From NCBI GenBank assembly GCA_949710005.1, contig OX453279.1, positions 9,406,878-9,470,877 on the forward strand: a DNA stretch of 64,000 nt, read 5' to 3'. A program made the translations under genes and the position numbers. Source of the stretch: Ricordea florida. Taxonomy: Eukaryota > Cnidaria > Anthozoa > Corallimorpharia > Ricordeidae. Below, in pieces: positions 1 through 12,800 of the stretch (positions within the stretch are counted from its first letter, which is position 1; each line of letters opens with the position of its first letter). The notes beneath the pieces were generated by a model. That model saw only the letters and a list, made by a program, of their open reading frames with translations. It made no database searches and was not told the origin of the DNA.

Positions 1-264
1 ATTCTACATTTGGACTTACTGGATACGAGGTCAACGCCCGACTATACAAGACTTTCCCTCTTTCCTCTCACATTACAACCCAACCATTAATTAATAAATG
101 GATTTGCGTGTGTTGCATGCAAGGGAGCCATGAGGGAGAAATATGTGACTATACAATGTTAGGATTGTTAATATATACGTGTTCTGTGCAAAACAACCGT
201 GAGTATATGTATAATCTTTAGTTTAAGGGATTAATTTTGAAACAAAAGAGAAGCATTGTAACAG

Positions 265-430
265 TGTAATGTGGTACAGTGTAAGTGATGTATTCTAACT
301 GCTTTTTAATAAACAATTTATGTACTGTAAGTAATCTATTATATGTAATGTAGTACAGTAAGTAATGTATTCTAACTGCTTTTTAATCAACAATGTACTG
401 TAAGTAATGTATTATCTCTAATGTAGGTGA
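265..430. repeat. Short tandem repeat, about 82-bp period, about two copies
   Basis: Two imperfect adjacent copies of a block with the order TGTAATGT(A/G)GTACAGT, GTATTCTAACTGC, TTTTTAAT, GTACTGTAAGTAAT, followed by the start of a third. No coding potential is apparent. The rest of positions 1-714 shows no gene that I can support. Confidence 0.6.
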
Positions 431-714
431 AGTCTATTGCAACTAAAAGAAATTTAAAAAAACCATCTCATTATCGAACACAATCCTCACGACCCTTCTC
501 ACGATGCTTATGTCAACTGCAATTCCTGAGCGCAGGTTTAGCCTGATGCGTCGAGTCAAGACGTATCTAGGGGCAACCATGAGGACATAGCCACTCTCAG
601 CCCTTGCTCTAATGCACGCGTACAAGGAAATAGCCACTGACGAGGAGGCTGTGACTCGTGAGTTTTGCAGTAAGAAGAATAGAATGCTAAATTTTGGATT
701 CCATAAAGCTTAAC

Positions 715-920
715 TTGAGATACTTAAGTAATCATATATGAAAGACCATATATTTGAACTGCGGAGTAAAATATGTAATGACATTGATTGATCATTGCAG
801 TTATGCACACAATTTAAGCAGTTGTGAAATTAAGGCCTGAAAAACTCATGCCTGAACGGGATTCGAACCCATGATCTCTGCGATACCGGTGCAGTGCTCT
901 ACCAACTGAGCTATCAAGCC
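715..920 (-). mobile_element. tRNA-derived SINE (Thr-like head)
   Basis: On the minus strand the head reads GGCTTGATAGCTCAGTTGG, a good A box, followed by a B-box region GGTTCGAATCCC and a CCGT/TCAGGC closing. The predicted anticodon loop is CCGGTAT (GGT, Thr-like), but position 33 is C, not T, and the anticodon stem has a mismatch, so this is not a functional tRNA. The downstream body contains CAACTGCTTAAATTG and a CGCAGTTCA-like segment ending near repeated TTTCATATAT, as I recall from anthozoan SINEs. Boundaries are approximate. Confidence 0.75.
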
Positions 921-1940
921 AAATGTGAACTGGTCATGTTGTGAGTTCGCAATATTCCCGTAGATGGATACTTAGCTCGGCATTCAGTCCAGTAGTCCTG
1001 GGTTACACAGTACAATTCGCTTCAAATCAGATTCCGTTTAGTTGCTAAGAATTCATTAATAAAATGCTTCTTCTTTATCTATATTTGTTAATTTAATAAT
1101 TGAACAAATCGTAGGTCTACTTCCCCTACTTTCCCCGGCTGCACTGCACTTACGAAGTATGGAACAGGCTTACAATTCAAAAATGGCCTGACACGCCCCT
1201 GATTACTATTCGACCGCTGATATGTTTTGTATTTAGGAATTTCCCGTCGTTTTGTTTTCTTTACAGCTATGTTGCTATGCCAGCGAGAATGACAGCGAAA
1301 ATGTAAACACACCCAAGTGCATGCACTTTTCTGCTAAGTTTGAGCAAACATGTCAATTTTAGTGTAGAAGTGAAGTAGTAGTATTCCATAGAACAAGGGA
1401 GGAATCTCACACGTCATTAATTTCAGCGTGGATTTGATTATTTCGTTATTTCACTCTTTGTAAAAAAGCACCATGCATGGAGTTACTCTGCGCACTTTGG
1501 ACTGAGTGAGAGTGGATTGCAAAGACGAAATGTAAACATCGGCGATGGAGAAATTAACGACACTTTTGCAACTAGAATTAGATGGTCCCAACTACCTTAC
1601 AGGTTATCTTTTGGGGCAAACCGTTCATCAGACAACGCAGAGAAAAGTGGAAAATTGATCGTCATTCTAATCCTGAAGGAAGCGGCCCTGCGACGGAATC
1701 TGCACTAAAGAGAACGTCGTAAACTTACCCAGGCCCTAATTTTGCGAGGAACTTCGACAGCTACAATAAATTTGGGCCGCTCTGTTTTCATATTCAATTT
1801 GTTAAGAATCTCATCTTTTTTTCTCAAGCCTGTGCCGCAGACGAAACTTGTTAAGTTAAATACTGGGGTCGGATTAAGTCTGGAGAGAGAAAAATAGTTT
1901 TTGTTTCTGCACCGAGCAGTTCTCAGTGCTTGATTGTAAG
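921..1940. other. Intergenic, no supported feature
   Basis: Only short ORFs under 80 codons with no recognisable domain. No repeat arms or RNA signatures were seen. Confidence 0.5.
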
Positions 1941-2152
1941 GCCTCATTTACACCAGCAAGTTTTCTTTGACAAGTTTTCCTTGGCAGTGTGAATGCAAAA
2001 AATTATTATGACAAAATTTTCCTTGACAAGTGTCCTTGTTCAAAAACTAGCATGCTACGTTTTGAACAAGAACCCTTGTCAAGGAAAACTTGCGTGTGTG
2101 TACCGGCAGTCGGCACGTTTTACTGGACAAGTCCTGCTAGTGTAAATGAGGC
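1941..2152. mobile_element. MITE with about 18-bp terminal inverted repeats
   Basis: The left end GCCTCATTTACACCAGCA is matched in inverse by TGCTAGTGTAAATGAGGC at the right end, with one mismatch. Internally there is a shorter inverted pair around CTTGTTCAAAAACTAG and the TTTTGAACAAG that follows. No target duplication is obvious, so the superfamily is unknown. It is non-coding. Confidence 0.7.
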
Positions 2153-2765
2153 TTTTAATATTACCACCGTGGAACACACAATGGTTCATTGATGTTGTGT
2201 AACTGGATATCTGAGGAGGGTATAAGGACGGAAATGACGACAAAACTGACACCTCAGTAAAACAGAATGCGTTCCAGTTATCATTTTAATTAAGTCCTCT
2301 ATAGGAACAGCTCATCTCACTGTGCGTCTCTGCAAAATTAAGTAGATAAAAACTGATTAATCAAATTAAAATATAACGCAGTTTCATTGGTATTTTATTG
2401 CTAGGATAGCTGATTGTGGAAAAAATTTCTCGCTACTTTCTTAACCAAACATAGGTAAAACAAAACAAGCCGTGAGGAGGTTGCAAGCGTTTTCCCAAAC
2501 ATGGTGTACAACATGCATTTGCTGTGCGTTTTCATTCATCTACTGGACTGTTTGCATTTTTCGTAATTGGCTTACATCTTATTTGATACATCTTATTTTA
2601 GTACAGACAGGACGTGTTTGCGTTGGGTCGTGATTAGTCCGTTAAATTGTGTGCGTTTGATTGACTCGAGTAATCACTCTGGTTTTGATTTAAGAAGAGT
2701 AAATTAAGAACTGCTTTACTTAGTGGTTATCAAAGGACTTTGTCCCCACTGATAGTCACTCGGTG
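2153..2765. other. Intergenic, no supported feature
   Basis: AT-rich non-coding sequence with no ORF, hairpin or repeat that I can support. Confidence 0.45.
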
Positions 2766-2930
2766 TTCCTTACATGTGGCATCCACCATATATTAGTGAC
2801 GATTGATTCTAACATGTGGCATCAACCATATATTAGTGACGATTGTTTCTTACATGTGGCATCCACCATATATGAGTGACGATTGCTTCTTTATACATGT
2901 GGCATCCACCATATTTGAGTAACGATTCTC
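2766..2930. repeat. Minisatellite, 40-bp unit, four copies
   Basis: ACATGTGGCATC recurs at about 2,772, 2,812, 2,852 and 2,895 (spacings 40, 40, 43). Each is followed by CACCATAT, AGTGACGATTG and a variable TTCT. Spacer and unit diverge together, so this is a simple tandem repeat, not a CRISPR. Confidence 0.85.
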
Positions 2931-3001
2931 CTGATGCTTTTATTTTAACTACAAATTAAACCTCATATATGGCAATTGGTATTCCATAGAAAAAGCGCTC
3001 G

Positions 3002-3318
3002 GGGAGCAGGCTTGGCGCAGTGGTGAGAGCACTCGACTTCCACAATTGTGTCCTGGGTTCGATTCCCAGCCTCGGCGTCATATGTGGGCTGAGTTTGTTG
3101 GTTCTCTGCTCTGCTCTGACAGGTTTTTCTCTGGGTACTCCGGTTCTCCCCTCTCCACAAAAACCAACATTTGATTTGATTTGTTTCATTACATTCAATA
3201 TGATTTGATTTGATCTCATTTGTGCTTTACAGTGTCCTCAATTAGTATGTCAGTGCCAGAAACAGTTGACATTTAAATAAAGGTCATCATTATTATTATT
3301 GCCATTATTATTATCAAC
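3002..3318 (+). mobile_element. tRNA-derived SINE ending in ATT microsatellite
   Basis: The head reads GGCTTGGCGCAGTGGTGAG followed by a GGTTCGATTCCCAG B box. The body contains GGCGTCATATGTGGG, TTGTTGGTTCTCTGC, GGTTTTTCTCTGGGTACTCC and TTTACAGTGTCC, ending in an (ATT)n tail. A minus-strand relative with the same body order lies at 57,388-57,720, which shows that this is a dispersed family. Confidence 0.8.
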
Positions 3319-3699
3319 GAAATGAGTAGAAATTACAGATGTGTGAGATTTGTAAATCTCTCCATGAGTTCCCTTGGCGTTTTCTCCGATGAATGTTCTA
3401 CGTTCTTAGACATGATGAATGACATTGGCATTGACAAAAAGCAACAACGTTATATAATCAAGAAAATGATAAGTATAGCCATTAGAGCAACATATTACAT
3501 CTTTTGTTGTAGAAACAGGAACTGGGATAGCCCAGACTTAATGCAATTTTGATTTTTTTTTGTTTTGTTTTGTTTTGTTTTTGTTTCTTTTTAATCATCT
3601 TAATTAATTCAATCTCAAGCAGCATTTGTAAATTGCCTATACGTAGCGAGATTTACAATTCGGTACATTCAAAAAACACAGACAAAGTTTCCATTATTA

Positions 3700-3734
<35 letters not shown>

Positions 3735-3739
3735 GTACC

Positions 3740-3877
3740 TTAACATCCATAGAGCTCCATCCTCATTGAGATATGACCGTGCCATGTCATAGGACGAACA
3801 CGAATAAACTGCCCATTGATTGGTGGGATCAGCACGTGATACACTACAGTGTCGGAGTCGCTGTTTCCGTCAAGGAT
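3740..3877 (-). CDS. Gene 1 exon 7: C-terminal half of second F5/8C domain, with stop
   Basis: The acceptor GTGTGTCTCAG is at 3,878 onward. The exon then encodes ILDGNSDSDTVVYH, IPPINGQFIRVRP and HGHISMRMELYGC, the characteristic last strands of a discoidin (F5/8 type C) domain, with a terminal Cys that normally pairs with the Cys at the domain start in exon 6. The stop TAA follows directly. Phase-0 junction with exon 6. The domain family binds glycans or lipids on the cell surface or in matrix. The exon size (138 nt) matches its sister exon 5 (139 nt). Confidence 0.88.
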   Translation of the reverse strand: MLDGNSDSDTVVYHVLIPPINGQFIRVRPMTWHGHISMRMELYGC

Positions 3878-6800
3878 CTGAGACACACAAAAAAGGCATA
3901 AATTTTTCTGTCAATTCTTTATTGGTTTTGGGTTGTGCATAGTAATGCATGCAAGAAATGGTGCGATGAAAGACAAGAATAAACTTCACTACCTTGCAAA
4001 TTAAAGCCGTGCCACCCTATTTCAAAAGGTCAGTACACTACTTGTCGTTAACTGACATAAAGTATTTCTTAAGCCGAAAGCCGTGTGCGAAGGGCGTGCG
4101 AGGGTGACTTGAAGTGCGAAAATATTTGAAAAATCAAGGAGGTAACACCTCTATCTTGAAAACTGCATTGCCAGCTGTCATTGCTCGAAGCTCTCCGTTT
4201 TCCCCGAGCTTCTCTTTTGAAAACGTTTCCTCTTTTCGGGACACGTAACGTCTAACGTTCTCGTACAAATTTATTTATTATAACTAAAACCCCTGGATAT
4301 GAGCAAACGAGCGCTCTGATTGCGTCCCTACTCACGGGCCATCAGCTCATATAATACGGAAAACGGCCATCATGGACGAATGGTCTCTTGAATTAGACGG
4401 GGAGAAATTCAAGTCTCGCTTGAAAAGAATATACCAAAAAATACTACCGAAGCAAATTAATATCGGATGGAATTATTCGGTGGTAAGTGAGCAAATTATA
4501 CGAAGAAACTTACCGCACGATTTTGATTGTTTTTACGAACTGGTGTGAAACTCTTACAAACAGCCGCCATTTTAAAACATCCATGGAGCCCTTAGACTAA
4601 ATTTTTTTTTACTTTCGCTTACTTTTTCCACTTTTTAATCCTCCGACTTGTTTGCTAACTCGAACAAATGTGGCAAGTACATCAAAGAGATATTTAAGGA
4701 CCGTGAACCGGCCGGACTCGTGTTTGAAACTTTTTTATACATCGGCTCGATAACATGTCAGCTTGACAACAACATGGTTCTGTTTACAAACAATAACAAA
4801 CTCCATCTTTTCATGAAAACTAATTTCAGTTTCTCACGATCGAGAGTTTAGAGATATAATAAAACAATTATTCCCCTCAATTTCGTCGTACATGAACTAT
4901 AGCCAACTCGGCGCTACACGCCTTTTTGGCTATTAGCTCATGTACTACTCGATTTCGTGGAATAATTGTTAAATATCCATGCACAATTTCGCGCTGAAAA
5001 GAGGTCATTGCTTAATTATGTGCCATGTTGATCGAGGCAAAGGAAGTCGCTTTAATCCAATCTTGATAGAGTTAACAGCTCGCTTTCGCCCATAATTACC
5101 ATTTGTTGACTTAATCTGTTTGCCACTGACCAGCTCTAGAACTCATAAATCATTTTGGGTATCTTATTGCTAACGTGGCTACTAAAATGTGTGTCTTCCG
5201 TTGCCTACGTAACATGGCAGAAGGCTCTGGGTATTTACGCTAGTCAGTATAATATGAATAGCAAGTAAGCAAACCTCCGCGGAGTCGTCGCCTTCCTTTA
5301 TGTAATATTGAAAGGAAACTGCATCGGTACTGTACTGTAACTTGTACGAAGTAACCCACTGTGCTACTGCGTTTCTTCCTTGACTGGCGAAACGAGTAAT
5401 TTCTTTCACACTACCTAGATCAGCCTGAATCCATTGATTCTGATCGTTCGTCAACGCTGACCAAGAGCCTTCCTTTCCTCCTCCTGCCTGGAAGTGCAAC
5501 CTTCCTTGAATCGCAGCATGCACATTATTCCATTCCGATGAGGCAGTAATTTGGGCGTCTGCAATAGCACCACTTTCCATCCCAAGGGGTGCCATGCATG
5601 CTGAGGGTTACAAGGAATTTGTCTTTTCTCATTATTCGGAGCAAACAACTTTGTATCGCAGCCGTGCGTGAGCATTTCCACAAACCAAGTTATTTCATTC
5701 ATGGTTCCCGCCTATTTCTACGAATTTGAACTCATTGGGAAGGACTTTCAGTTTGCAAGTGAAAACATGCTATTTGATGTGCTCTAATTTATGGTAGCAG
5801 GAGATGTAGCCAGCCAACTGGCTAGTGGTAATCAAGTTATTACTGAATGACACGTGCTAGAATTCAGCTTATATATAGTATTCTTGAAGGACTTCACGTA
5901 TGGTGATGCACTTCATGTAAGCCATACTTGAAACCCCCCCTTAGCAAAACAAAGTAAAATAAAAAGACTACCAATAATAATAATAATAATAACAAAGGAA
6001 ACTAATAAACAAATGGCTAAGGAGAAAAAAATTCACACAATAATTGTCAGTATCGTGAGACGCATTCTAAAGCTTACCAGCTCCGTTAAGAAGATCAGTC
6101 AAAGGGGAAGTTTGTTAATTATTCGCACCGGATAATGGACTTCATTTTTGGAATTTTTCGAGCATTTTCTAGCTTTAATCTGTGATTTAGTAAAAATACT
6201 GATTCTGAGTTGTCGCAGAGTCCTAGGGTCAGTAGGCGTAAACAAGCCAAAACTGAGAGTGGAAAGTTCATGTGTGATATTCTATCTTTTCTTTGAGACT
6301 ATCTGCTTTTTCCTGCAAAATTAGCCAATCAGCGCGCGAGAATTCGCTCAGTTATTGTAAAATTCTCTTTCGATGACCGACTGACTCGCATACAAAAGAG
6401 CCATTGTAGACATATAACAAACCTTGGTGATCGTGTGATGTAAGAGAATTGAAACTGCTAGTATTTGACAGCTATATATACATGTTTAGGGACGGACCAT
6501 TAGAAAAGTGATGGGGGGGGGGGTGGGGAATTCATGTAAGGGAAAATGCTAAGAAAAAAAATTCATGCAAAGAAGAAGGTAAAAAAAAAATTCATGCAGA
6601 AGGAAGGTCCAATTGTGACTTTTTCACACGTAGTAAAAAAAAATTGGTGCAGAGGGGTTCACCTGAAAAAAAATTCCTGCACAAGCAGTGAGCGAAAAAA
6701 AATTCGTGCAAGCTGAAAATTCCCCACCCCCCCCCCCCCCATCACTTTTCTAATGGTCCGTCCCTTACTTGAACAGCCGTAGAACTCCACCCTCATTGAT

Positions 6801-9800
6801 ACATGACTGTGCCAGGATTGCGGCCGAACTCGGACCTTGCGTGCCTTGATTGCTGGGCTGAATTTGTGATACACAACAGTGTCTTGATCAGAATTACCAG
6901 TGAAAACCTAGGCCAAAAGAACAAGAAAAGCAAGCATTTTACTTTGTCAAAATGACCTTATTTAGTTATTGGACCAACATGAGCAAAAAATTGGGAATAG
7001 ATGGCTGCGTAGATTGCAATACAGTCGCCTCCCATTGCTACGCGTAAGGGCGAGAAGCGAGAGACACGGCTGTATTCGCTGGCTAATAGCTACGTTGGTA
7101 TCAGTTCAAATAACGTCTCAGTCAATCAAAATTGAATTTACACACTTATTTTCGCATGTTATCCAGTAGTATAGCTGGGATTAAAATGATTCGGATTTAT
7201 TGGTCACGTGACTTGCCCCAGGCCAGGCCGCTAAGCCCCTAAACCAAATGTGAGCCGAAAGTTTCAGAGATTAGGATTTTTTTAATAGACAAATACGGAC
7301 GTCTGCGTAAAGTCCTTATTAAGGCTATGATAAAGGCGAGAAACGAGCACGGTGTTGTATCTCTCTCAGAGACTTTATTTCCAAGATACCTAAACTTCAA
7401 CTGAACGAAAACTAAGAGTGCAAAGAATTACAAGAAGTAATTATGCAGGCATTTTGTCTGACATGTATGACACGCAGCTTGGCGTATAACTGTAGAACTG
7501 AGCTGCATAATTAAGGCTTAATTATGCAGCTCATAAAACATTATTCCATACAATGTGGTCTTAAAGCAGCTATGTCCGAGGAGACAATCTCACAAATCTT
7601 CTGCATTTAGGATCACGTCACTACTACCCGGTCGACACGGAAGGTTCCCCGGCCTAAGCTTGCTCATTTGTTTTCACGAGCGTACACGATACCAGTAGAA
7701 CGCGGTTGCCTTAAGACCTTTTATTTGCCAACGCGTTCCGCCGGTTGGCCTCTTCAGGTGCTTACAAGGGTTATACTCATTATTCGGACTGATCTCTGTA
7801 ATATTTATACGTGTAAAATCTCATTATCGTTGATGACGTTGTCGGCACGAAGTTAATCGCAATGCTTCATAATAATTGTTTAGTCTAGCGGTCTAGTTTT
7901 CTTAGTTCGACTTAGCGCGCCAATGTCATTGGAGACGTCGGTGTAACACCATCAATTCTTCTTAATTAAAATTCTTGGCCAACAGAAACACGGAAGAGCG
8001 AAAGAACACAGCAATCCACTGGATACGAGATTCAACCAAGTGGAAGAATAATGAAAACGATGGACACCAATCCAACAAAACTGCAAGGCCAGTTCAAGGA
8101 AGGGAAGGTTAAGGGAAGTTAATGGAGAGTAGAATGGACTACAATATCCATTCTCACTGCCATGATTTTTCCGTTAAGCATCGTCTACATCATTTGCATG
8201 AATTGCTGTTGCTGCTGTTGTTGCTGCTGCATCTGCAACTGCTGTTGATCTCGCAGCTGAGTGAGCAGTGCCTGCTGAGAAGCTATGGCGGCTTCTTCTT
8301 GCTTCTTATTTAGCTATAGCTCATCTTGCCATAACTGAGTTTTCCTCTCTGCTGCTTCCGTTAGATAGTCGAGCGTGTCATTGCTTTTTTTGCGTTTTTT
8401 TTTCTTGCGCCTCATCCTTTCCATTTCGCTTTTTAGTCTGAGCCACTCCATGGCCCTGTTTCTCATCTCTTCGCCTGTTGCCTTATCTTGAATCTCTTTG
8501 GCTCGATCCTCAAATGATTCTTTCATCTGCTTAGCCTCTTCCTCGTCTCTTCTCTCCAGAGAGTCTTCCATGATCTGATCTATTTCTCGGTATTTTGGAG
8601 AAATTCCCGACCCCCTCTCGGCCTCTCTCCTCCTAGCCTCAGAGTCCCTTTCCAGAATTTTCAAGCCGTCCTCAAACTCGTCTGCGAAACGCTAAATTGG
8701 GGTTCATTGATATTATTTAGAATGTTACATATTTTCTCTAACAGTTTCCCCGCTCTCTGGTGCCTGAGCGATACTTCCACAACTCCCAGCTTAAGAGTTC
8801 GCGACCAAAGATGTCTTTTTTGATTTTATCAGACAACGAATGATTAGAAATTGTCAGGTTGGCGGGGTAAATCATAGAGTGCTTATTTGTCTAATTAGGA
8901 ATCCTAATCTCTGCTACATTCTGCTTACTTTAGGGGGGGGGGGACTTTTATCGATCTGGCTTGGCGCAAGTCACGTGACCCCAAAATCCGTATCATTTAA
9001 TCCCAAGTTCAATTTGATACATGTAACACGTATTATAATTTGATACATGTAGTATAATTTACAAAACTGATGAACGAATATTCACAAAATTAACACATTT
9101 TTATTTCAAATACCACCGAAATGGACGCGTCGGCCTCAACTAAGAAACATTTTGGCCAGGTATCGTGCAAAAATATAGAGATGAAAAAAAAAGTGATGTT
9201 TATACGGGTAATGGCTCTGGTTCACTGACAAAATCTGACAAACCTCTCTTAGGAGCAGCATATTTTAAAATGTTGTTTTCTTACTCAACTGCATCTGGTT
9301 ATATTCATTTAAGATCGAGAAAGTGAAAGCAAATCTTATTCAGTTCGTTTACAATAATTCAAGTTGCTGTATTGGTTCTAAATAATTGGTTCTAAATAAT
9401 TGGTTCTAAATAATGTTCTACATGATATTCATTTAAGATTGAGAAAGGCACAGCGTGTAAGTGTCACCCTAACCTTTCCTGTGGTGCCTCCATTCTCGTT
9501 GTAATATTGAAATGACGTTCCATCCGTAGTGTAGTCCACCTTGTAGCTAGTAACCCATTGAGCATTCGCGTTCCTTCCCTGAGTGGCTACCATATTGATT
9601 GTTGTTTCAGTCCCAAAATCCACTTGAAGCCATTGATTCTGATCGTTAGCCAACGCTGACCAAGAGCCTTCCTTTCCTCCTCCTGCCTTGAAGTGCAACC
9701 TTCCTTGAATCGCAGCATGCACATTATTCCATTCCGATGAGGCCGTAATTTGGGCATCTGGTACCTAGTAATTTTCCATTCCTAGAGCGCCATGGCACGC

Positions 9801-12800
9801 TGAAATTTTCGTAACGTAATTAAGTTAGAAATTCCTGTCAAATGCACTGAAAGAGCTATTAAGCTGACCGCCGATTATCAAGGCCCGTAATGTATTATTA
9901 TACTATTATTTAACAATTATTCTTAGAAATTGAGGTGAATATTCCTAAAGCCACTTTTCCTCGAGATTAAAGAGAGGAATTGTTTTAGTATATGCAGCTA
10001 TGAAGTTTTTGCTTAACCGAACGAACAAATTATTCCATCAATGAACGAACAAATGATCATGAGATAGTCCTTGCTTGTTTAATTACTATAAGTGCACTTT
10101 AAAAACTTTACTTAGTAGTTTCAATATGCTAAAAGAAATGTGTCAGAGTTTCCAAAACAAAGAAGGAGCAGAGTTATTTCTGAGTATCGAAACAAGTTTA
10201 CACTACTTTCTAGCAGGATTTAACAACTGATAGGACACTGGTTACTAATGTTGTTACTATTATTGTTTGCCTCGAGCTCGATCGTGCGCGAAGTTCTGAA
10301 AAGAAATGTTGTTGAAGTTAAACTTCTTAATTTTTAAATTTTAGACTCCTTTCCCATTTTGCTCAACGGGTGGTTTTAGCTAGCAAGAACAATCCTTTTT
10401 TGCGGACATTTCGGGGTCCTTATTGGCTTCTTTTGTTTCTAAGTCTTGATTCTTGTTAGATTTGTTATTTTTGCGATTTTTGCGATATTTGTAAGTGATT
10501 TTCTGACATAATTTTTTCTCAACTATTTCTTTTGCGACAATTGCGAAAAAAATTTGCTAGCAAATTTTTGCTAACAAGATCGATCCTGGACATAAGTGCA
10601 TTCATTTTGATTGCTGTATGTTTATGTTTTCCCTTATTTTTCCCTTTTGTAACTGAAAAGCCCGTTTGGGGAGTTGCAAATAAAGTATGTAGGTATGTAT
10701 GTATGTACTGACGTTTCGACAACCTAAGAGAAAATCATTATCAGAACCATACAAAGCTATGTTACACAAAAAGTACAAAATGGAGTTGCATGTTGCTGGT
10801 AAGACCAAGAGCTTGAACAAGATTTATACGTGGAAGTTCAAGCTACGTCGTAATTTTGTCTCCAGTATAACAAGTGTGGCGAATGCTTTTGAATATTATT
10901 CCCAAGTTGTTTTCGTTGTCGGTGTGCGTGTACTTATAACTGTTTATGACGCTTTTATTTCCTCCTTTATATGGAGATTTTATTTCTTCAATGTGTAACA
11001 GTGAAATAAAGGAAAAGAAGAAAAAAAATTATCAGGACCAAGTGAGTTGGTAGTCTTCATATTGTAGTATTTTTTGTTCCTGTCTAACGTTGTCGTTGGT
11101 CTATCTTAGGCGTGGTGTTATTAGCTGTGAAGACCAAGATGTTATTGGCCAGCGTTTCGAACACAGGCTTAATAAACAAGAACATCCAACATCATTTGTA
11201 ACATTACCTGCAACTTGAATTTCTTCTTTTACAGCCTGTACTTCTTCCTCAGTCAAAGCAAAGTTGTAAACACCCATCCGAGCGATCCTTCCTCTGAAAT
11301 ACCTACCATCATCAGCCTTCACTCCCATCCTAACGTTGTCCTGTGTGGATAATACAAGACCCTGACCTATGTTTAGCGTTTGACTAACTTGCCCATCAAC
11401 CCAAACCTTCTCGTCACCTGTTGTACTGTCGTACGATGCACCAAGGAACCACCATTGATCCAGAGCAAAAGGAGCGCTCAACACACCTTCTGTGAACGAG
11501 TAATCTCGTTTTGTGAAACGAACGAAAAGTTGATTTGTATTAGCGATCCACAAATGGACTCCCCATGCACCACTGGGCAGGTAGTTGAAAAGAGGTCCGT
11601 CTTGACCTTCTACATACACCCAACATAGCATCGTCATGGAGCTCTGTGTATCCAAATTTCCATTGTTTGGGAACTCGATGTAGCTGTTAACGTTTCCATA
11701 GAACTCATAGGAGCCGTCGACTGTTCCATCAGGTCCAGGAGCAAGTGACACTCCGGTGGCAATACCATCTTCTGCAATACCATTTTCTTCCGAGGTGCCA
11801 TACTGGCCATTCAGAGGGTAGAATGCCACAGGGTCTGGTGCTGAATATGTAAGGACGTAATAATAAAGTGAATGAGTAATGTATGACCCTCTTTTATAAC
11901 ACGTCCGTTTATTAATTCTATAGCAGTATCTATAGCTCGTTCAACTTGTTATTGATCATTGTTACGCAAGAAACTAGTAGTGTAACTGACAAAATCACAT
12001 ATTTCTTGAGGCCAAATAAATCACCCGAGTAACATATGTAAGAGGTAACGACCAAAACTACCACAGGGGCAGAATATATTCTAAACTGTATGGGTTGTGA
12101 TATCTTAGATATCAATTTCAACTTATATTATGAGGTATCGTCAAAAAAGCTTTAAATCTTATCTCAGAGCTGTTCTGACAAGAGTAGAAGTTATAGTTCT
12201 ACCACTATTGGGAGAAATCGGATTTGCTTTTTTTGAGTTTGCTTGTCACAGTGTTGAAAAATACATCTTTCAGAAGAAATAGAACAACGCCCTTCCTACC
12301 CTCACCTATGTTGCAAAACTAGAAATTTTAAACTTGATTTTCTTTTAGTGCCATAGCTGCGCAAAGATGTATAAAACTGACCCTAATTCGATACAACGCA
12401 AAATGTGATGAATATCACGAAATTCCCTGAACAAGAACAAACAACAAGAAACCTCAAGTTAGGCCCAACTTAACTTACAGATCTCCTGGTCAATCACACT
12501 AGAGACCAATAGAGCATAAGTTCTCTTGTGGAGACATAGTTTAAGTGGTCAGGTTAGCATTACATATTGTAAACTTTAGTCGATTCTGTCAACAATAAGC
12601 CGAAATTTCGCGTTTCGAAATGCTCTGCTGAGAAATTATTCTAGTTCAAAGTAAGGCGCTGTTCTCGAGACGATCTTATTTGAGTATATCTGCTGGTAAC
12701 ATTTTTCACCTGGTGAGAAATTTTCAGACCAGAGAACGAATTTGTAATTCAAGCTTGCTGAATTTAAGGCAAGCGAAAAACAATTCGTCCATATGTCACC

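Noticed and set aside
847..921. Apparent tRNA-Thr(GGT) gene on minus
   Set aside because: C at position 33, mismatched anticodon stem and a SINE body directly downstream. Annotated as SINE head.
2766..2930. Regularly spaced repeats resembling a CRISPR
   Set aside because: Unit and spacer are the same repeating sequence; eukaryotic minisatellite.
7690..7760. Second Penelope-like terminus (CTGAAGAGGCC...GGCGGAACGCGTT on minus)
   Set aside because: Only the general shape resembles a hammerhead; the CTGATGA and GAAA boxes are not intact and there are no arms or ORF.
9429..9722. F5/8C frame starting at an internal Met (9,722)
   Set aside because: The true exon extends upstream to 9,799 through the TAG, as shown by splice sites and the sister exon; the Met start is an artefact.
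12480..12560. Possible exon reading YALLVSSVIDQEI before donor GTAAGTTAAG
   Set aside because: The donor is good and the frame is shared with 45,090-45,160, but no matching acceptor was found and it is truncated in unit 2.
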